29,626 bases of DNA from Bacteroidales bacterium (GCA_017618435.1 JAFZUH010000088.1:1-29626), one strand, 5' to 3'; positions 8,531 through 17,083 are shown, counted from the first letter of the stretch. Made by a program: numbers and translations. Notes: generated from the letters alone by a model not told the origin.

Positions 8531-10429
8531 ATGAAAAAGATATTGTTGATGATTGGTGCTTTGTTGGCTTTTGGCACAGCAGAAGTCAATGCTCAGAGTT
8601 TTTTGAACAAATTGCAACAGGCAATGGGAGGCAATGCAGGCAATGTGTCTGCTGAAGATGTGAACAACAAAGACGACGACCCCAATGCTGTTACTTCGGG
8701 AAAACAGGCTTTGCCGCCAAAACGTTCCAGCTCTTTCGGTTGGGACGGCGTGGTAACACCTTCTTCAGCCAAATTTCCCATCCCTTTGATGAACGAATTT
8801 CCGGCAGTACCTTCTGCTGCCGAACTTATCAATCCGGTGGAAGCCAATCAAATAAAATATTACAAGGCTATTAAGGCGGTTACACTTCGTGCGGAAGAAT
8901 TGAATCAAAGCAATACTTGTGAAGACCAAGAAACATTGCTTTGGCGTAAGAACAGCAACAAGGCTTTGAAAGAAGCCTACGGCCTTACGGACGAAGAATT
9001 GGCTTTGATAGAAAAAGGCAATATGACGGAAGCCGAACAACAGCGTATTTCCGAAAAGATTGCCAAGGCTGCTTTGGGCGGATTGAACCCTGACGATTTG
9101 GAAAAACAGGCTGCCGATTTGGAGAATATGAGTGAAGACCAAATAATGGCAAGAACAACAGAGGCTACATGTGCCGTTTATGACAAAAATGCTGCAGGTA
9201 TTCGCAAATATATGGGTGTAAGTGCCGAAGATATGAAAAAGGCAGCACGTGCCCAAGCCAAAAATACAAAAAATCCTGACCAGATGTGTCCGGAAATGAA
9301 AGCCCTATACAGCAAAGTGGAAGCCTATCAGAAAGTGGAGGCAGCCAAAAATCCATCTTTCAAAAACGAAGCCAAAGCCTTTGAACAAAAGATAAAAAAA
9401 GAAACTCAAGAGGCAGCGATGAACAGCATGAACATGGGCGGTTTGATGGGTGCAATGTCAAATATGCAACGAAACATGAGTCCTATTATGGAAATGCAAC
9501 AAAAACTGACCAACTATGTACAGCAGGTGCAAAAACTGATGGAAATTCCCGATGCAGAAGCCGATGCAAAATTTGCTGCTTCGGAACGCAAAAAAGTATT
9601 GGAAATAAAGAAAAAGATTTATGAAACCAACAATGCATCCGTGTATAATCCGCTATATTTGGAAGCTTTGGAAATGATTATGACCTATCGTGAAAGAGCC
9701 GCAAAAGCATGGGTAAATACCATACAAAAACAATTCAACACCCTTAAAAACAATTTGCCTGAATTGATAAAATTGAATCGTCAGGCTATTGAAGACGGTA
9801 TCATTCCCGAATGTGCATTGTGGAGAGAACCTTTCAATTTGGTGATAGATGCAGGTGATTTGTTGGCAGATGCTTATAGTGAATTTCCTTCCGATTATCC
9901 AAAGATGTACAAAGAAGAAGTTTATGGATATGTGGAACTGTTAAGTATAGGTGGTGTAGGCAACAGACATGCTGATGATAATGGTTATCATGGTCTTAGT
10001 CCGTGGTGGCCGGAGTTTTGTGTTTATAGCCCCGCTTATTTTGATGCTATTCTTGCAGGGGAATATTTCTTCGCAATGGACGAAAGCGGACAAGTGTATA
10101 AACACAAGGGTGGCGTTACAAAAGGCGGTGGCGGTGCTGCTATGGCCACGGGCAGTTGGGTACCTGTAAGTAACGAAGAGTTTAAAAAGTTGAACAGTCA
10201 GAAAAGCGAAGCCTCGCCTGCCAGCACAAGTTGGACTTCTCAAGACGGCAAAAGAACGGTGTATTACAATGCTGAAGGTGGCTTTATTCAATTGCCCGAA
10301 GGCGACCAAGTATTCCCCGTTTCATGGAAAAAAGACGGAAATGCTATCTTATGGATACATCTTGCAACCGAAGATACGGGAGATGGCAATTTCAAATATC
10401 AGATAGTTTTATGTACTTACAAACTTTAA
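8531..10429 (+). CDS. exported helical protein of unknown function with Met-rich segment
   Basis: The 632-residue product starts at ATG 8531, giving a signal peptide MKKILLMIGALLAFGTAEV ending at NAQ (residue 22); a TTG four codons upstream is in frame but unlikely. The mature protein begins with a polar Gly/Asn/Pro-rich part, then from about residue 100 to 430 is rich in Lys, Glu, Ala and Gln and likely helical or coiled-coil. A Met-rich stretch (about 296-324) contains MNSMNMGG and MSPIMEMQQ. The C-terminal third is less charged with Trp/Tyr-rich segments and a Gly run (KGGVTKGGGGAA), ending in beta-like sequence. No family is recognised. It sits between the OmpA-family gene (30 bp upstream) and the lysozyme-like gene (19-bp overlap), which suggests a shared periplasmic role. 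Confidence 0.83.
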   Translation: MKKILLMIGALLAFGTAEVNAQSFLNKLQQAMGGNAGNVSAEDVNNKDDDPNAVTSGKQALPPKRSSSFGWDGVVTPSSAKFPIPLMNEFPAVPSAAELINPVEANQIKYYKAIKAVTLRAEELNQSNTCEDQETLLWRKNSNKALKEAYGLTDEELALIEKGNMTEAEQQRISEKIAKAALGGLNPDDLEKQAADLENMSEDQIMARTTEATCAVYDKNAAGIRKYMGVSAEDMKKAARAQAKNTKNPDQMCPEMKALYSKVEAYQKVEAAKNPSFKNEAKAFEQKIKKETQEAAMNSMNMGGLMGAMSNMQRNMSPIMEMQQKLTNYVQQVQKLMEIPDAEADAKFAASERKKVLEIKKKIYETNNASVYNPLYLEALEMIMTYRERAAKAWVNTIQKQFNTLKNNLPELIKLNRQAIEDGIIPECALWREPFNLVIDAGDLLADAYSEFPSDYPKMYKEEVYGYVELLSIGGVGNRHADDNGYHGLSPWWPEFCVYSPAYFDAILAGEYFFAMDESGQVYKHKGGVTKGGGGAAMATGSWVPVSNEEFKKLNSQKSEASPASTSWTSQDGKRTVYYNAEGGFIQLPEGDQVFPVSWKKDGNAILWIHLATEDTGDGNFKYQIVLCTYKL

Positions 10430-11097
10430 TACTATCAGTCATTCTTTCAGCGGCGACTCCTCCAAGAGTCGCCGCTTCTTGGTATGATACGTGGAAAGAT
10501 TTCGACATAGACCCTCTGGTTGCAGAGGCCGTGGTGTGGCCTGAAATGGAACGCTATTCCCGTTTGCAAGATGTTTTGGAAACAGCCGCAAACTATGGCA
10601 CTTATATCACTTTAGGAACAAATGGTTTTGACTTTTCTATAGGCAGATTTCAAATGAAGCCTTCTTTTGTTGAAAAAATGGAAAAGGCATGGATGAAAAA
10701 CGGTTTGGCTCGTAAGTATGCTTTGTGGTTTGATACGGCAGACAATGCTACAGCCAGAAAAATACGGATTACACGACTGCAAAAAGAGGAATGGCAAGTA
10801 GTTTATGTAGGCGTATTTCTTCGTCTTCTATATCTCTCATACGGTTCTTACAACAAACAAGGGAAACCTATTCAGCAGGGCATAGAAACCTTGCCTATAA
10901 AAGAACAGATATATATAGCGGCAACTGCCTACAATCGCGGTTGTGTTTGGACAGACCCGGGTTGCGGAAATATGGAACAGATACACACCCGCGTTCATGA
11001 AAAACATTTTCATTACGCTCTATTGCCCACCAAACAAACTTCTTATTATTGCTATGCCGCTCTTGCATGGAAACACTACAAATCCATTGCCCGATAA
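10411..11097 (+). CDS. putative lysozyme-like / lytic transglycosylase-like exported protein
   Basis: The ATG at 10411, overlapping the upstream gene by 19 bp, opens a 228-residue frame with a short hydrophobic signal-like start (MYLQTLILSVILSAA, likely cleaved near AAS). An in-frame ATG at 10324 would add 29 polar residues encoded inside the upstream gene and hide the signal peptide, so I reject it. The order of three motifs resembles SLT/GH23 lytic transglycosylases: an acidic residue in VVWPEMER (Glu45 or Glu47), SIGRFQMKP (76-84) like the GxMQ motif, and AATAYNRG (170-177) like the AAYNxG motif. That family cleaves the glycan strand of peptidoglycan. Similarity is by motif only; a catalytically inactive relative or another lysozyme-fold family is possible. 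The hairpin at 10449-10476 lies inside its signal-peptide codons. Confidence 0.7.
   Translation: MYLQTLILSVILSAATPPRVAASWYDTWKDFDIDPLVAEAVVWPEMERYSRLQDVLETAANYGTYITLGTNGFDFSIGRFQMKPSFVEKMEKAWMKNGLARKYALWFDTADNATARKIRITRLQKEEWQVVYVGVFLRLLYLSYGSYNKQGKPIQQGIETLPIKEQIYIAATAYNRGCVWTDPGCGNMEQIHTRVHEKHFHYALLPTKQTSYYCYAALAWKHYKSIAR
10449..10476 (+). other. perfect 11-bp hairpin just after the upstream stop codon
   Basis: AGCGGCGACTC (10449-10459) and GAGTCGCCGCT (10466-10476) are perfectly complementary around a 6-nt loop, with only TTCTT following instead of a full T run. It begins 20 bp after the stop of the 8531 gene but is also inside codons 13-22 of the lysozyme-like gene. It may act as a weak terminator or processing stem that lowers downstream expression. 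Confidence 0.65.
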
Positions 11098-11172
11098 AAG
11101 GAATGTTGGGTGTATATGAAAATCAAATAACTGCTATCCAACAAAGTGAATTTTTTAGACTCAGAGATTTTA

Positions 11173-11206
11173 TTTGATACTCCTGCTAATATTTTTTATA
11201 ACTTTG
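11173..11206 (+). promoter_or_regulatory. Bacteroidota-type promoter upstream of the RND operon
   Basis: TTTG (11173-11176) and TAACTTTG (11199-11206) are separated by 22 bp, slightly longer than usual. The predicted leader to the ATG at 11311 is about 100 nt. Confidence 0.45.
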
Positions 11207-11252
11207 TTTGTTGAATCTATATTAAAGCTATATACTATATCAAAATTTTTGT

Positions 11253-11260
11253 TACCTTTG
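11253..11260 (+). promoter_or_regulatory. second candidate -7 element upstream of the RND operon
   Basis: TACCTTTG matches TAnnTTTG exactly but has no TTTG at the proper -33 distance. Downstream, TAGTATTA occurs twice in tandem (11275-11282 and 11283-11290), between the element and the ATG; it could be an operator in an operon that has no adjacent TetR-type regulator gene. Confidence 0.45.
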
Positions 11261-11310
11261 CACACAATTTTTAATAGTATTATAGTATTATCACAAATAG
11301 TAAGATAAAA

Positions 11311-12432
11311 ATGAAAAAGAATTTAATAAAGGTTTTTTGTCTGCTTGGACTTCTATTCGGACTGCAATCTTGTGGAGTGGATATTCCCCAAGAAACAAAA
11401 TCTTCGTATGAGACGATGACGGTGGAAAAACAGGACATCACGATACCCGTGAAGTTCAGTGCAAAACTAAAAGGACAGTCGGATGTGGTCATCTCGCCGC
11501 AGGTGAGCGGTCAGCTAATGCAGATATGTGTTAGTGAAGGTCAGCAGGTGAAGAAAGGAACAACATTGTTTGTCATCGATTCTCGCAACGCCCAGCTGGA
11601 GTTGGAAGCAGCACAGGCAAACCTGCAGGCTGCCGAAGCATCAGCCAACAGTGCGAAAATGGAATACGAATCAAATAGAAACTTGTTTGAAAAGAAAATC
11701 GTGAGCCGCTACATGCTGGACAATTCCGAGAATGCCTACAAGCAGGCACAGGCAGCCGTAAGTCAAGCGAATGCTGCCGTAAGCCGTGCAAAAGTAAATT
11801 TGGGTTTTTGTACCATCACCTCACCCGTGGCCGGTATCATTGGTGAAATTCCAGTATCCGAAGGTATTCAAGTGTCGCCAGGTACTCATCTGACTATTGT
11901 CAGTGGTAATACCATAATGGAGGCTGTATTCTCTGTACCCGAATCGGTGCTGGAGGAGGCTGTTGCCGAAGGATATGAAGGGAAGATGAAAGATGCACTG
12001 GACGTGTTTCCGGATGTAACATTCATGATGAAAAACGGCACAGAATATCCGCACAAAGGACGTATTACCAGTGCTACCGGTGTGGTAAATGCTGCCACAG
12101 GTACTATTGCCTGCAAGGCCACTTTCCCCAATCCTGATGGACAATTGTACAGTGGCATTCAGGGTTCCATTATTCTGCCTTACAACAACGAGAATGTGAT
12201 AGTTATTCCGCAATATGCCGTGGTGAGACTACAGGACAGAGCATTGGTATATAAGGTAAAGGATGACAATACCGCCACTGCTGTTACCGTAACCATAGAA
12301 GACACGGGTAATGGTAAGGACTTTATTGTAACCAGTGGTCTGAATGTCGGTGACAAGATTGTGACTGTGGGAGCAAATAATGTACAAGATGGAGAACAAG
12401 TGTTGTTCCCTGAAGCAACACAAAACGAGTAG
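11311..12432 (+). CDS. RND efflux periplasmic adaptor, lipoprotein (AcrA/MexA type)
   Basis: The 373-residue product has a lipoprotein signal with lipobox LQSC (lipidated Cys21). It then shows the membrane-fusion-protein plan: a first lipoyl half near VVISPQVSGQL (about 50-70) with EGQQVKKGTTLFVID, a helical hairpin of Ala/Gln/Glu-rich sequence (about 95-160), the second lipoyl half (ITSPVAGIIGEIPVSEGIQV), and beta-barrel and membrane-proximal domains ending near GDKIVTVGANNVQDGEQV. The adaptor links the inner-membrane pump to the outer-membrane channel in the periplasm. Only 6 bp separate it from the permease-OMF gene, so they are co-transcribed. Its codon use, like that of the permease part, looks more GC-rich than the surrounding genes. 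Confidence 0.93.
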   Translation: MKKNLIKVFCLLGLLFGLQSCGVDIPQETKSSYETMTVEKQDITIPVKFSAKLKGQSDVVISPQVSGQLMQICVSEGQQVKKGTTLFVIDSRNAQLELEAAQANLQAAEASANSAKMEYESNRNLFEKKIVSRYMLDNSENAYKQAQAAVSQANAAVSRAKVNLGFCTITSPVAGIIGEIPVSEGIQVSPGTHLTIVSGNTIMEAVFSVPESVLEEAVAEGYEGKMKDALDVFPDVTFMMKNGTEYPHKGRITSATGVVNAATGTIACKATFPNPDGQLYSGIQGSIILPYNNENVIVIPQYAVVRLQDRALVYKVKDDNTATAVTVTIEDTGNGKDFIVTSGLNVGDKIVTVGANNVQDGEQVLFPEATQNE

Positions 12433-12438
12433 CGAGTC

Positions 12439-15400
12439 ATGAAGGGGAACATTTTTATCAAAAAACATGTGATGGCATGTGCAATAGCGATTGTCATCGC
12501 GTTGGTGGGCTTCATCTGCATTACCACTTTGCCTATCGAGCAGTATCCTAATATCGCACCGCCAACAGTGCGTGTCTCAACCTCCTATACCGGTGCCGAT
12601 GCAAACACTATTATGAAATCGGTGATACAACCGTTAGAGGAGAATATTAACGGTGTACCGGGCATGACTTATATCACCAGCTCGGCATCTTCTTCTGGCG
12701 AAGTGTCCATTCAGGTCTATTTCGAACAAGGGACAGACCCTGACCTTGCTGCAGTGAACGTGCAGAACCGTGTCAGCAAAGCCCTGGCACTGCTGCCCGC
12801 AGAAGTAACTAAAGTAGGCGTGCAGGTAATGAAGCAACAGAACAATATCCTTCATATCGGTGCACTGAAAAGTGTTGATGGCAAGTACGATGCCGACTTT
12901 ATTGCCAACTATATTGACATCAACGTGCGTCCCCGCTTAATGCGTATTACCGGTGTGGGTGATGTAATGTCTCTTGGCAACACATACGCCCTGCGTATCT
13001 GGCTAAAGCCGGATGTGATGGCACAATACGGTCTGGAACCGAATGATGTTTTCGCAGCCATCGGCGGACAGAGTTTCGTTACCGCCACAGGTTATTTAGG
13101 CGAACAGAGTGAAAATGCCTATCAGTATTCAATGGAATACAAAGGTACGCTGAAAACCGTAGAGGAATTCAACGACATTGTGTTGCGCACAAGCGAAGGA
13201 GGACACCTGATGCACCTGAGCGATGTGGCAGATGTGGAAATCGGTGCTGTGAGCTATAACTATTCCTCTAATATTGATGGCAAACCCGGAACTATCTACA
13301 TGGTATTCCAAGCACCAGGTGCCAATGCGACTGAGGTGAACGCCCGCATCAACAAGTTGTATGAAGAGTTGAAGCCGACTATGCCCGCCGGATTGGAATT
13401 CGAGATTTTGGAAACCAGTGATGACTTTCTCTTCGCAGCCATCCATAATGTGGTGGAAACTTTGGTCATCGCTATCATTCTCGTTATTTTAGTAGTTTAT
13501 TTCTTCCTGCAGAACTTCAAGGCAACGGTTATCCCTTCAATATCAATTATCGTATCTCTGTTGGGTACCTTTGCTATCGTGAAGGTTGCCGGATTTTCAT
13601 TGAACATATTGACACTATTCGCTTTGGTACTTGCCATCGGAACGGTGGTGGATGACGCTATTGTGGTGGTCGAAGCAGTAATGGCGAAGATGGAAGGCGG
13701 CATATCAGATGCCCGTGAAGCTACACGCCAAGCCATGAGCGAAGTATCCGTAGCAGTTGTTTCGTGTACACTGGTCTTTATGGCTGTATTTATCCCTGTG
13801 GCTTTCATGCCGGGTACATCAGGATCTTTCTTTCTGCAGTTCGGTGTCACTCTGGCATCTTCCGTCGGATTGTCATGCATATCGGCTCTGACCCTTTGTC
13901 CTGCTTTGTGTGGTCTCATGATGCGTTTTGACCCGAACGAGAGCGAGAAAAAAGACTTGAACTACTATGTCAAGAAAGCCTATACCGTCAGCTATAACGC
14001 CATTCTGAACAAATACAAAAATGGCGTAAATAAGTTTATCAAACGTCCGTGGGTTGCGGGAGTTTTGCTTGCAGGTGCTGCCATATTGCTCATCTTTGCT
14101 ATGCGTGGTCTGCCGTCAGGTCTCGTTCCGCAGGAAGACCAAGGTGTATTTTTCGCCGAGGTTCGTGCACCAGAAGGCTGTACGCTGCATGAGACAGAGG
14201 AAATTGTTAAAAAGGTTGAGGAGAAAGTGAAGAAAATTCCTGAGCTGGAGAGCTACGCTGTAGTCAGCGGCTATGGTATGCTGGCTGGCAATGCTGGTAG
14301 TTGTTATGCCACCCTCATTGTCCGTCTCAAAAATTGGGACGACCGCCCGGGCATGAACCATAACATCATTCTCGTATATACGCGTTTCGCTATGGATTGT
14401 CAGGATATTAAGAATGCCCAAGTCATCCCGTTCCAGATGCCTCAGGTGCCGGGTTATGGCTCAAGCAGTAGCGTAAACTTGGTGCTACAGGATTTGCAGG
14501 ACCGCCCCATGACGGAATTCAACGCCGAGGCGATGAAGTTCATTGCCAAGTTGAACGAGCGTCCTGAGATTATGATGGCAATGTCCTCCTATTCAGAGCG
14601 TTTTCCAAAATATGAGGTTAACATTGATGCTCCGCAGTGCGACCGTGCCGGTGTTTCCCCCGCAACGGTATTGAATACTCTTGGTGCCTATTGTGGTGGT
14701 GCATACATTGGCAACTTCAACCAGTTTGGCAAGGTCTATCGTATCATGGCAAACGCCGCACCGGAGTACCGTCTCGACCCCTCCGCATTGAACAACATCT
14801 TTGTCCGTGTACGCGGTGACAAGATGGCACCTATCTCAGAGTTCGTCACCCTCAAGGAGATTGTCGGTTCGGCATCTGTTGAACATTTCAACTTGTTCCA
14901 AAGTATTACTTGTGGTGTGATGACTAACAGCGGTTTTTCCGAAGGACAAGCACATAAGGCTATCGCAGAGGTATTCAAGGAGACTATGCCCAATGGATAC
15001 AGCTACGAGTATGGTGCCATGTCGCGTGAGGTAGAGGAAGCGGCCGGATCAAATGCTACGGTGCTCATCTATGTCATCTGTGCTATCCTCATCTACCTCA
15101 TTTTGGCGTCGCTTTATAATTCATGGTTCACGCCTTGGGCAGTATTGCTCTCTGTTCCCTTCGGTCTGATGGGTTCTTTTGGTGTCGTATGGCTGGTTTC
15201 ATTGTTACATCTGCCTGGTATGGAAAACAATATCTACCTGCAGACGGGTGTCATCATGCTTATCGGCTTGTTGGCAAAAACTGCTATTTTGATTACTGAG
15301 TTCGCTTCGGAGCGGCGTGCACAAGGATTGAGCATTCGTGATGCCGCTTTCGCTGCCTGCGAAGAACGTCTGCGTCCTATTCTGATGACTGTCGTCACCA

Positions 15401-16962
15401 TGATTGCGGGTATGATACCGCTTATCGTTGCCGGAGGTGCGGGTGCTAACGGCAATAGGGTACTTGCTCTTGGTGTTACAGCGGGTATGGCTGTCGGAAC
15501 ATTAGCATTATTGTTTGTTGTTCCAGCCTTTTTTATCGTATTCCAAACCTTACACGAAAAATTTCAGGGGAGTATGGTTCCGAAGAATAAAGTATCTGTT
15601 ATCATTGCCGTTTGCATTATGAGTTTTGCCTTTACCAGTTGTGGCATATACAATAAATACGAATCTCAAACACAAATTGATTCTACTATCTATGGTACGT
15701 CTGAAGATGTTACCACAGCAGCGGCTGACAGTTCTATTGCAACTTTGTCTTGGCGAGAATTTTTTACAGATCCGGTATTACAACAACTGATAGATTCTGT
15801 TTTGGTACGTAATACAGACCTCAATTCGGCACGGATTGCCGTAGAGCAGTCGCAGGCTTCACTCAAAGCGACCAAATTAGGTTTTTTGCCGTCTTTCACC
15901 TTTGCCCCTTCCGGTGGTGTGGGAAGTTTCAATAATAGTCCTGCCAGTTGGACATATAGTCTGCCTTTGCAGATGAACTGGGATGTTGATATTTTTGCTG
16001 TAAATACAAATCAAAAGCGAAAGGCACAAGCGATTGTAGGGCAGACTGAAGCACGTCAGCAGGCAGTTAAGGCTAATCTTATTTCTACTGTGGCACAACA
16101 ATATAGTATGTTACAACTTCTTGACCGTCAATTAGAAATATTGTTATACACGGACAGCCTTTGGAAAACTTCTTTGGAAACTCAGCGTGCTCTTTGGGAA
16201 AATGGCAAGGCTTATTCCACCGCTGTTAATCAAATGGAAAACTCCTATTTGAATATCAAAATGCAAATAGTGGATGTAACCCGTAAAATTCGGGGTGTGG
16301 AGAATGCTATATGCCAACTTCTTGCTATGCCTCCACAACATATCAATCGTAGTGCTTGGAGTATGTACGAATTACCGCAACGTATAAGTACCGGCGTGCC
16401 GGCACAATTGCTTGCCAACCGCCCTGATATTAAGATTGCCGATTATGTATTGGAGGAAGCGTTTTATAATACACAGGCGGCACGTGCTGCATTCTATCCG
16501 AAATTGTCATTGCAAGGTGTTATAGGATGGGCAAACAATGCGGGAAGTGTCATTGTGAATCCAGCAGCCTTATTGCTCAATGCTGTTGCTTCTCTTACAC
16601 AACCTATTTTTGCTCAAGGTAAATTGAGTGCCAATCTTAAAATAAGCAAATTAACACAGAAAGATGTTGCTCAAAAGTATGTGCAAACGGTTATCAATGC
16701 AGGTAATCAAGTAAATGAGGCTTTGGCAGATTGTCAGGCCGCTCGCGAAAAAGATGTGTATTACAAAAGGCAGGTAGAGGTATTACAAGATGCTTACATT
16801 GGTACACATGAGTTGATGGATAATGGTAAGGCAAATTATTTGGAGGTGCTGACAGCCCAAGAAAGTCTACTCTCGGCACAGATTAACGAAGCTGCCAATC
16901 TCTACGAAGCTTCGCGTGCTCTTATTGCCCTTTACATTGCCCTCGGTGGTGCAACAAAGTAA
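12439..16962 (+). CDS. RND (AcrB/HAE1-type) permease fused in frame to an outer-membrane factor lipoprotein
   Basis: This 1507-codon frame joins two full proteins. Residues 1 to about 1045 are an AcrB-type proton-driven multidrug pump: TTLPIEQYPNIAPPTV at the first periplasmic entry, the paired proton-relay Asp405-Asp406 in VVDDAIVVVE, Lys947 in LLAKTAILITEFA, two large periplasmic porter loops and a final TM ending FFIVFQTLHEKFQG. Residues 1046-1507 are a NodT/OprM-type channel: a lipoprotein signal (MVPKNKVSVI, then FTSCG with Cys at about 1069), SWREFF, ANRPDIKIADY, the FYPKLSLQG strand, the ANYLEVLTAQ motif and a closing ALYIALGG. The usual pump tail and stop are absent, so the OMF begins exactly where the pump would end. 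It may be made as one chain, split at the lipobox, or re-initiated at ATG 15574. Followed by a strong terminator. Confidence 0.9.
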   Translation: MKGNIFIKKHVMACAIAIVIALVGFICITTLPIEQYPNIAPPTVRVSTSYTGADANTIMKSVIQPLEENINGVPGMTYITSSASSSGEVSIQVYFEQGTDPDLAAVNVQNRVSKALALLPAEVTKVGVQVMKQQNNILHIGALKSVDGKYDADFIANYIDINVRPRLMRITGVGDVMSLGNTYALRIWLKPDVMAQYGLEPNDVFAAIGGQSFVTATGYLGEQSENAYQYSMEYKGTLKTVEEFNDIVLRTSEGGHLMHLSDVADVEIGAVSYNYSSNIDGKPGTIYMVFQAPGANATEVNARINKLYEELKPTMPAGLEFEILETSDDFLFAAIHNVVETLVIAIILVILVVYFFLQNFKATVIPSISIIVSLLGTFAIVKVAGFSLNILTLFALVLAIGTVVDDAIVVVEAVMAKMEGGISDAREATRQAMSEVSVAVVSCTLVFMAVFIPVAFMPGTSGSFFLQFGVTLASSVGLSCISALTLCPALCGLMMRFDPNESEKKDLNYYVKKAYTVSYNAILNKYKNGVNKFIKRPWVAGVLLAGAAILLIFAMRGLPSGLVPQEDQGVFFAEVRAPEGCTLHETEEIVKKVEEKVKKIPELESYAVVSGYGMLAGNAGSCYATLIVRLKNWDDRPGMNHNIILVYTRFAMDCQDIKNAQVIPFQMPQVPGYGSSSSVNLVLQDLQDRPMTEFNAEAMKFIAKLNERPEIMMAMSSYSERFPKYEVNIDAPQCDRAGVSPATVLNTLGAYCGGAYIGNFNQFGKVYRIMANAAPEYRLDPSALNNIFVRVRGDKMAPISEFVTLKEIVGSASVEHFNLFQSITCGVMTNSGFSEGQAHKAIAEVFKETMPNGYSYEYGAMSREVEEAAGSNATVLIYVICAILIYLILASLYNSWFTPWAVLLSVPFGLMGSFGVVWLVSLLHLPGMENNIYLQTGVIMLIGLLAKTAILITEFASERRAQGLSIRDAAFAACEERLRPILMTVVTMIAGMIPLIVAGGAGANGNRVLALGVTAGMAVGTLALLFVVPAFFIVFQTLHEKFQGSMVPKNKVSVIIAVCIMSFAFTSCGIYNKYESQTQIDSTIYGTSEDVTTAAADSSIATLSWREFFTDPVLQQLIDSVLVRNTDLNSARIAVEQSQASLKATKLGFLPSFTFAPSGGVGSFNNSPASWTYSLPLQMNWDVDIFAVNTNQKRKAQAIVGQTEARQQAVKANLISTVAQQYSMLQLLDRQLEILLYTDSLWKTSLETQRALWENGKAYSTAVNQMENSYLNIKMQIVDVTRKIRGVENAICQLLAMPPQHINRSAWSMYELPQRISTGVPAQLLANRPDIKIADYVLEEAFYNTQAARAAFYPKLSLQGVIGWANNAGSVIVNPAALLLNAVASLTQPIFAQGKLSANLKISKLTQKDVAQKYVQTVINAGNQVNEALADCQAAREKDVYYKRQVEVLQDAYIGTHELMDNGKANYLEVLTAQESLLSAQINEAANLYEASRALIALYIALGGATK
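15574..16962 (+). other. possible independent start of the outer-membrane factor inside the fusion frame
   Basis: ATG at 15574-15576 is codon 1046 of the fused frame and is preceded by CAGGGGAGT, a purine-rich stretch of Shine-Dalgarno type that is uncommon in this window. From here 462 codons encode a normal-length outer-membrane factor with its own lipoprotein signal peptide. Internal initiation would yield a conventional separate channel subunit. Confidence 0.5.
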
Positions 16963-16991
16963 ATAGTGTGTGTTATATAAAGAATATAAAC

Positions 16992-17020
16992 AAAAAAGCA
17001 GGTGTCAAACCTGCTTTTTT
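16992..17020 (+). terminator. intrinsic terminator after the RND operon
   Basis: AGCAGGT (16997-17003) pairs with ACCTGCT (17009-17015) around a 5-nt loop, flanked by A run and T run that extend the stem. It lies 30 bp after the stop and separates the efflux operon from the sigma-factor pair. Confidence 0.9.
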
Positions 17021-17083
17021 GTTTATTGGATTTTTGTTGTGCCATTGGAGAGACAATAATAAAATATGAAAATGGGTCGTTAT

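Noticed and set aside
10324..10410. Upstream start for the lysozyme-like gene
   Set aside because: It would add 29 polar residues from inside the preceding gene and bury the signal peptide.
11098..11160. Possible terminator after the lysozyme-like gene (TGTTGG / CCAACA)
   Set aside because: The arms are only 6 bp, about 35 bp apart and not followed by a T run.
12439..16962. Fused gene as a CusA/CzcA metal pump with TolC tail
   Set aside because: The pump has AcrB/HAE1-type motifs and the C-terminal part has its own lipobox typical of NodT/OprM channels; this is not the common metal-pump fusion.
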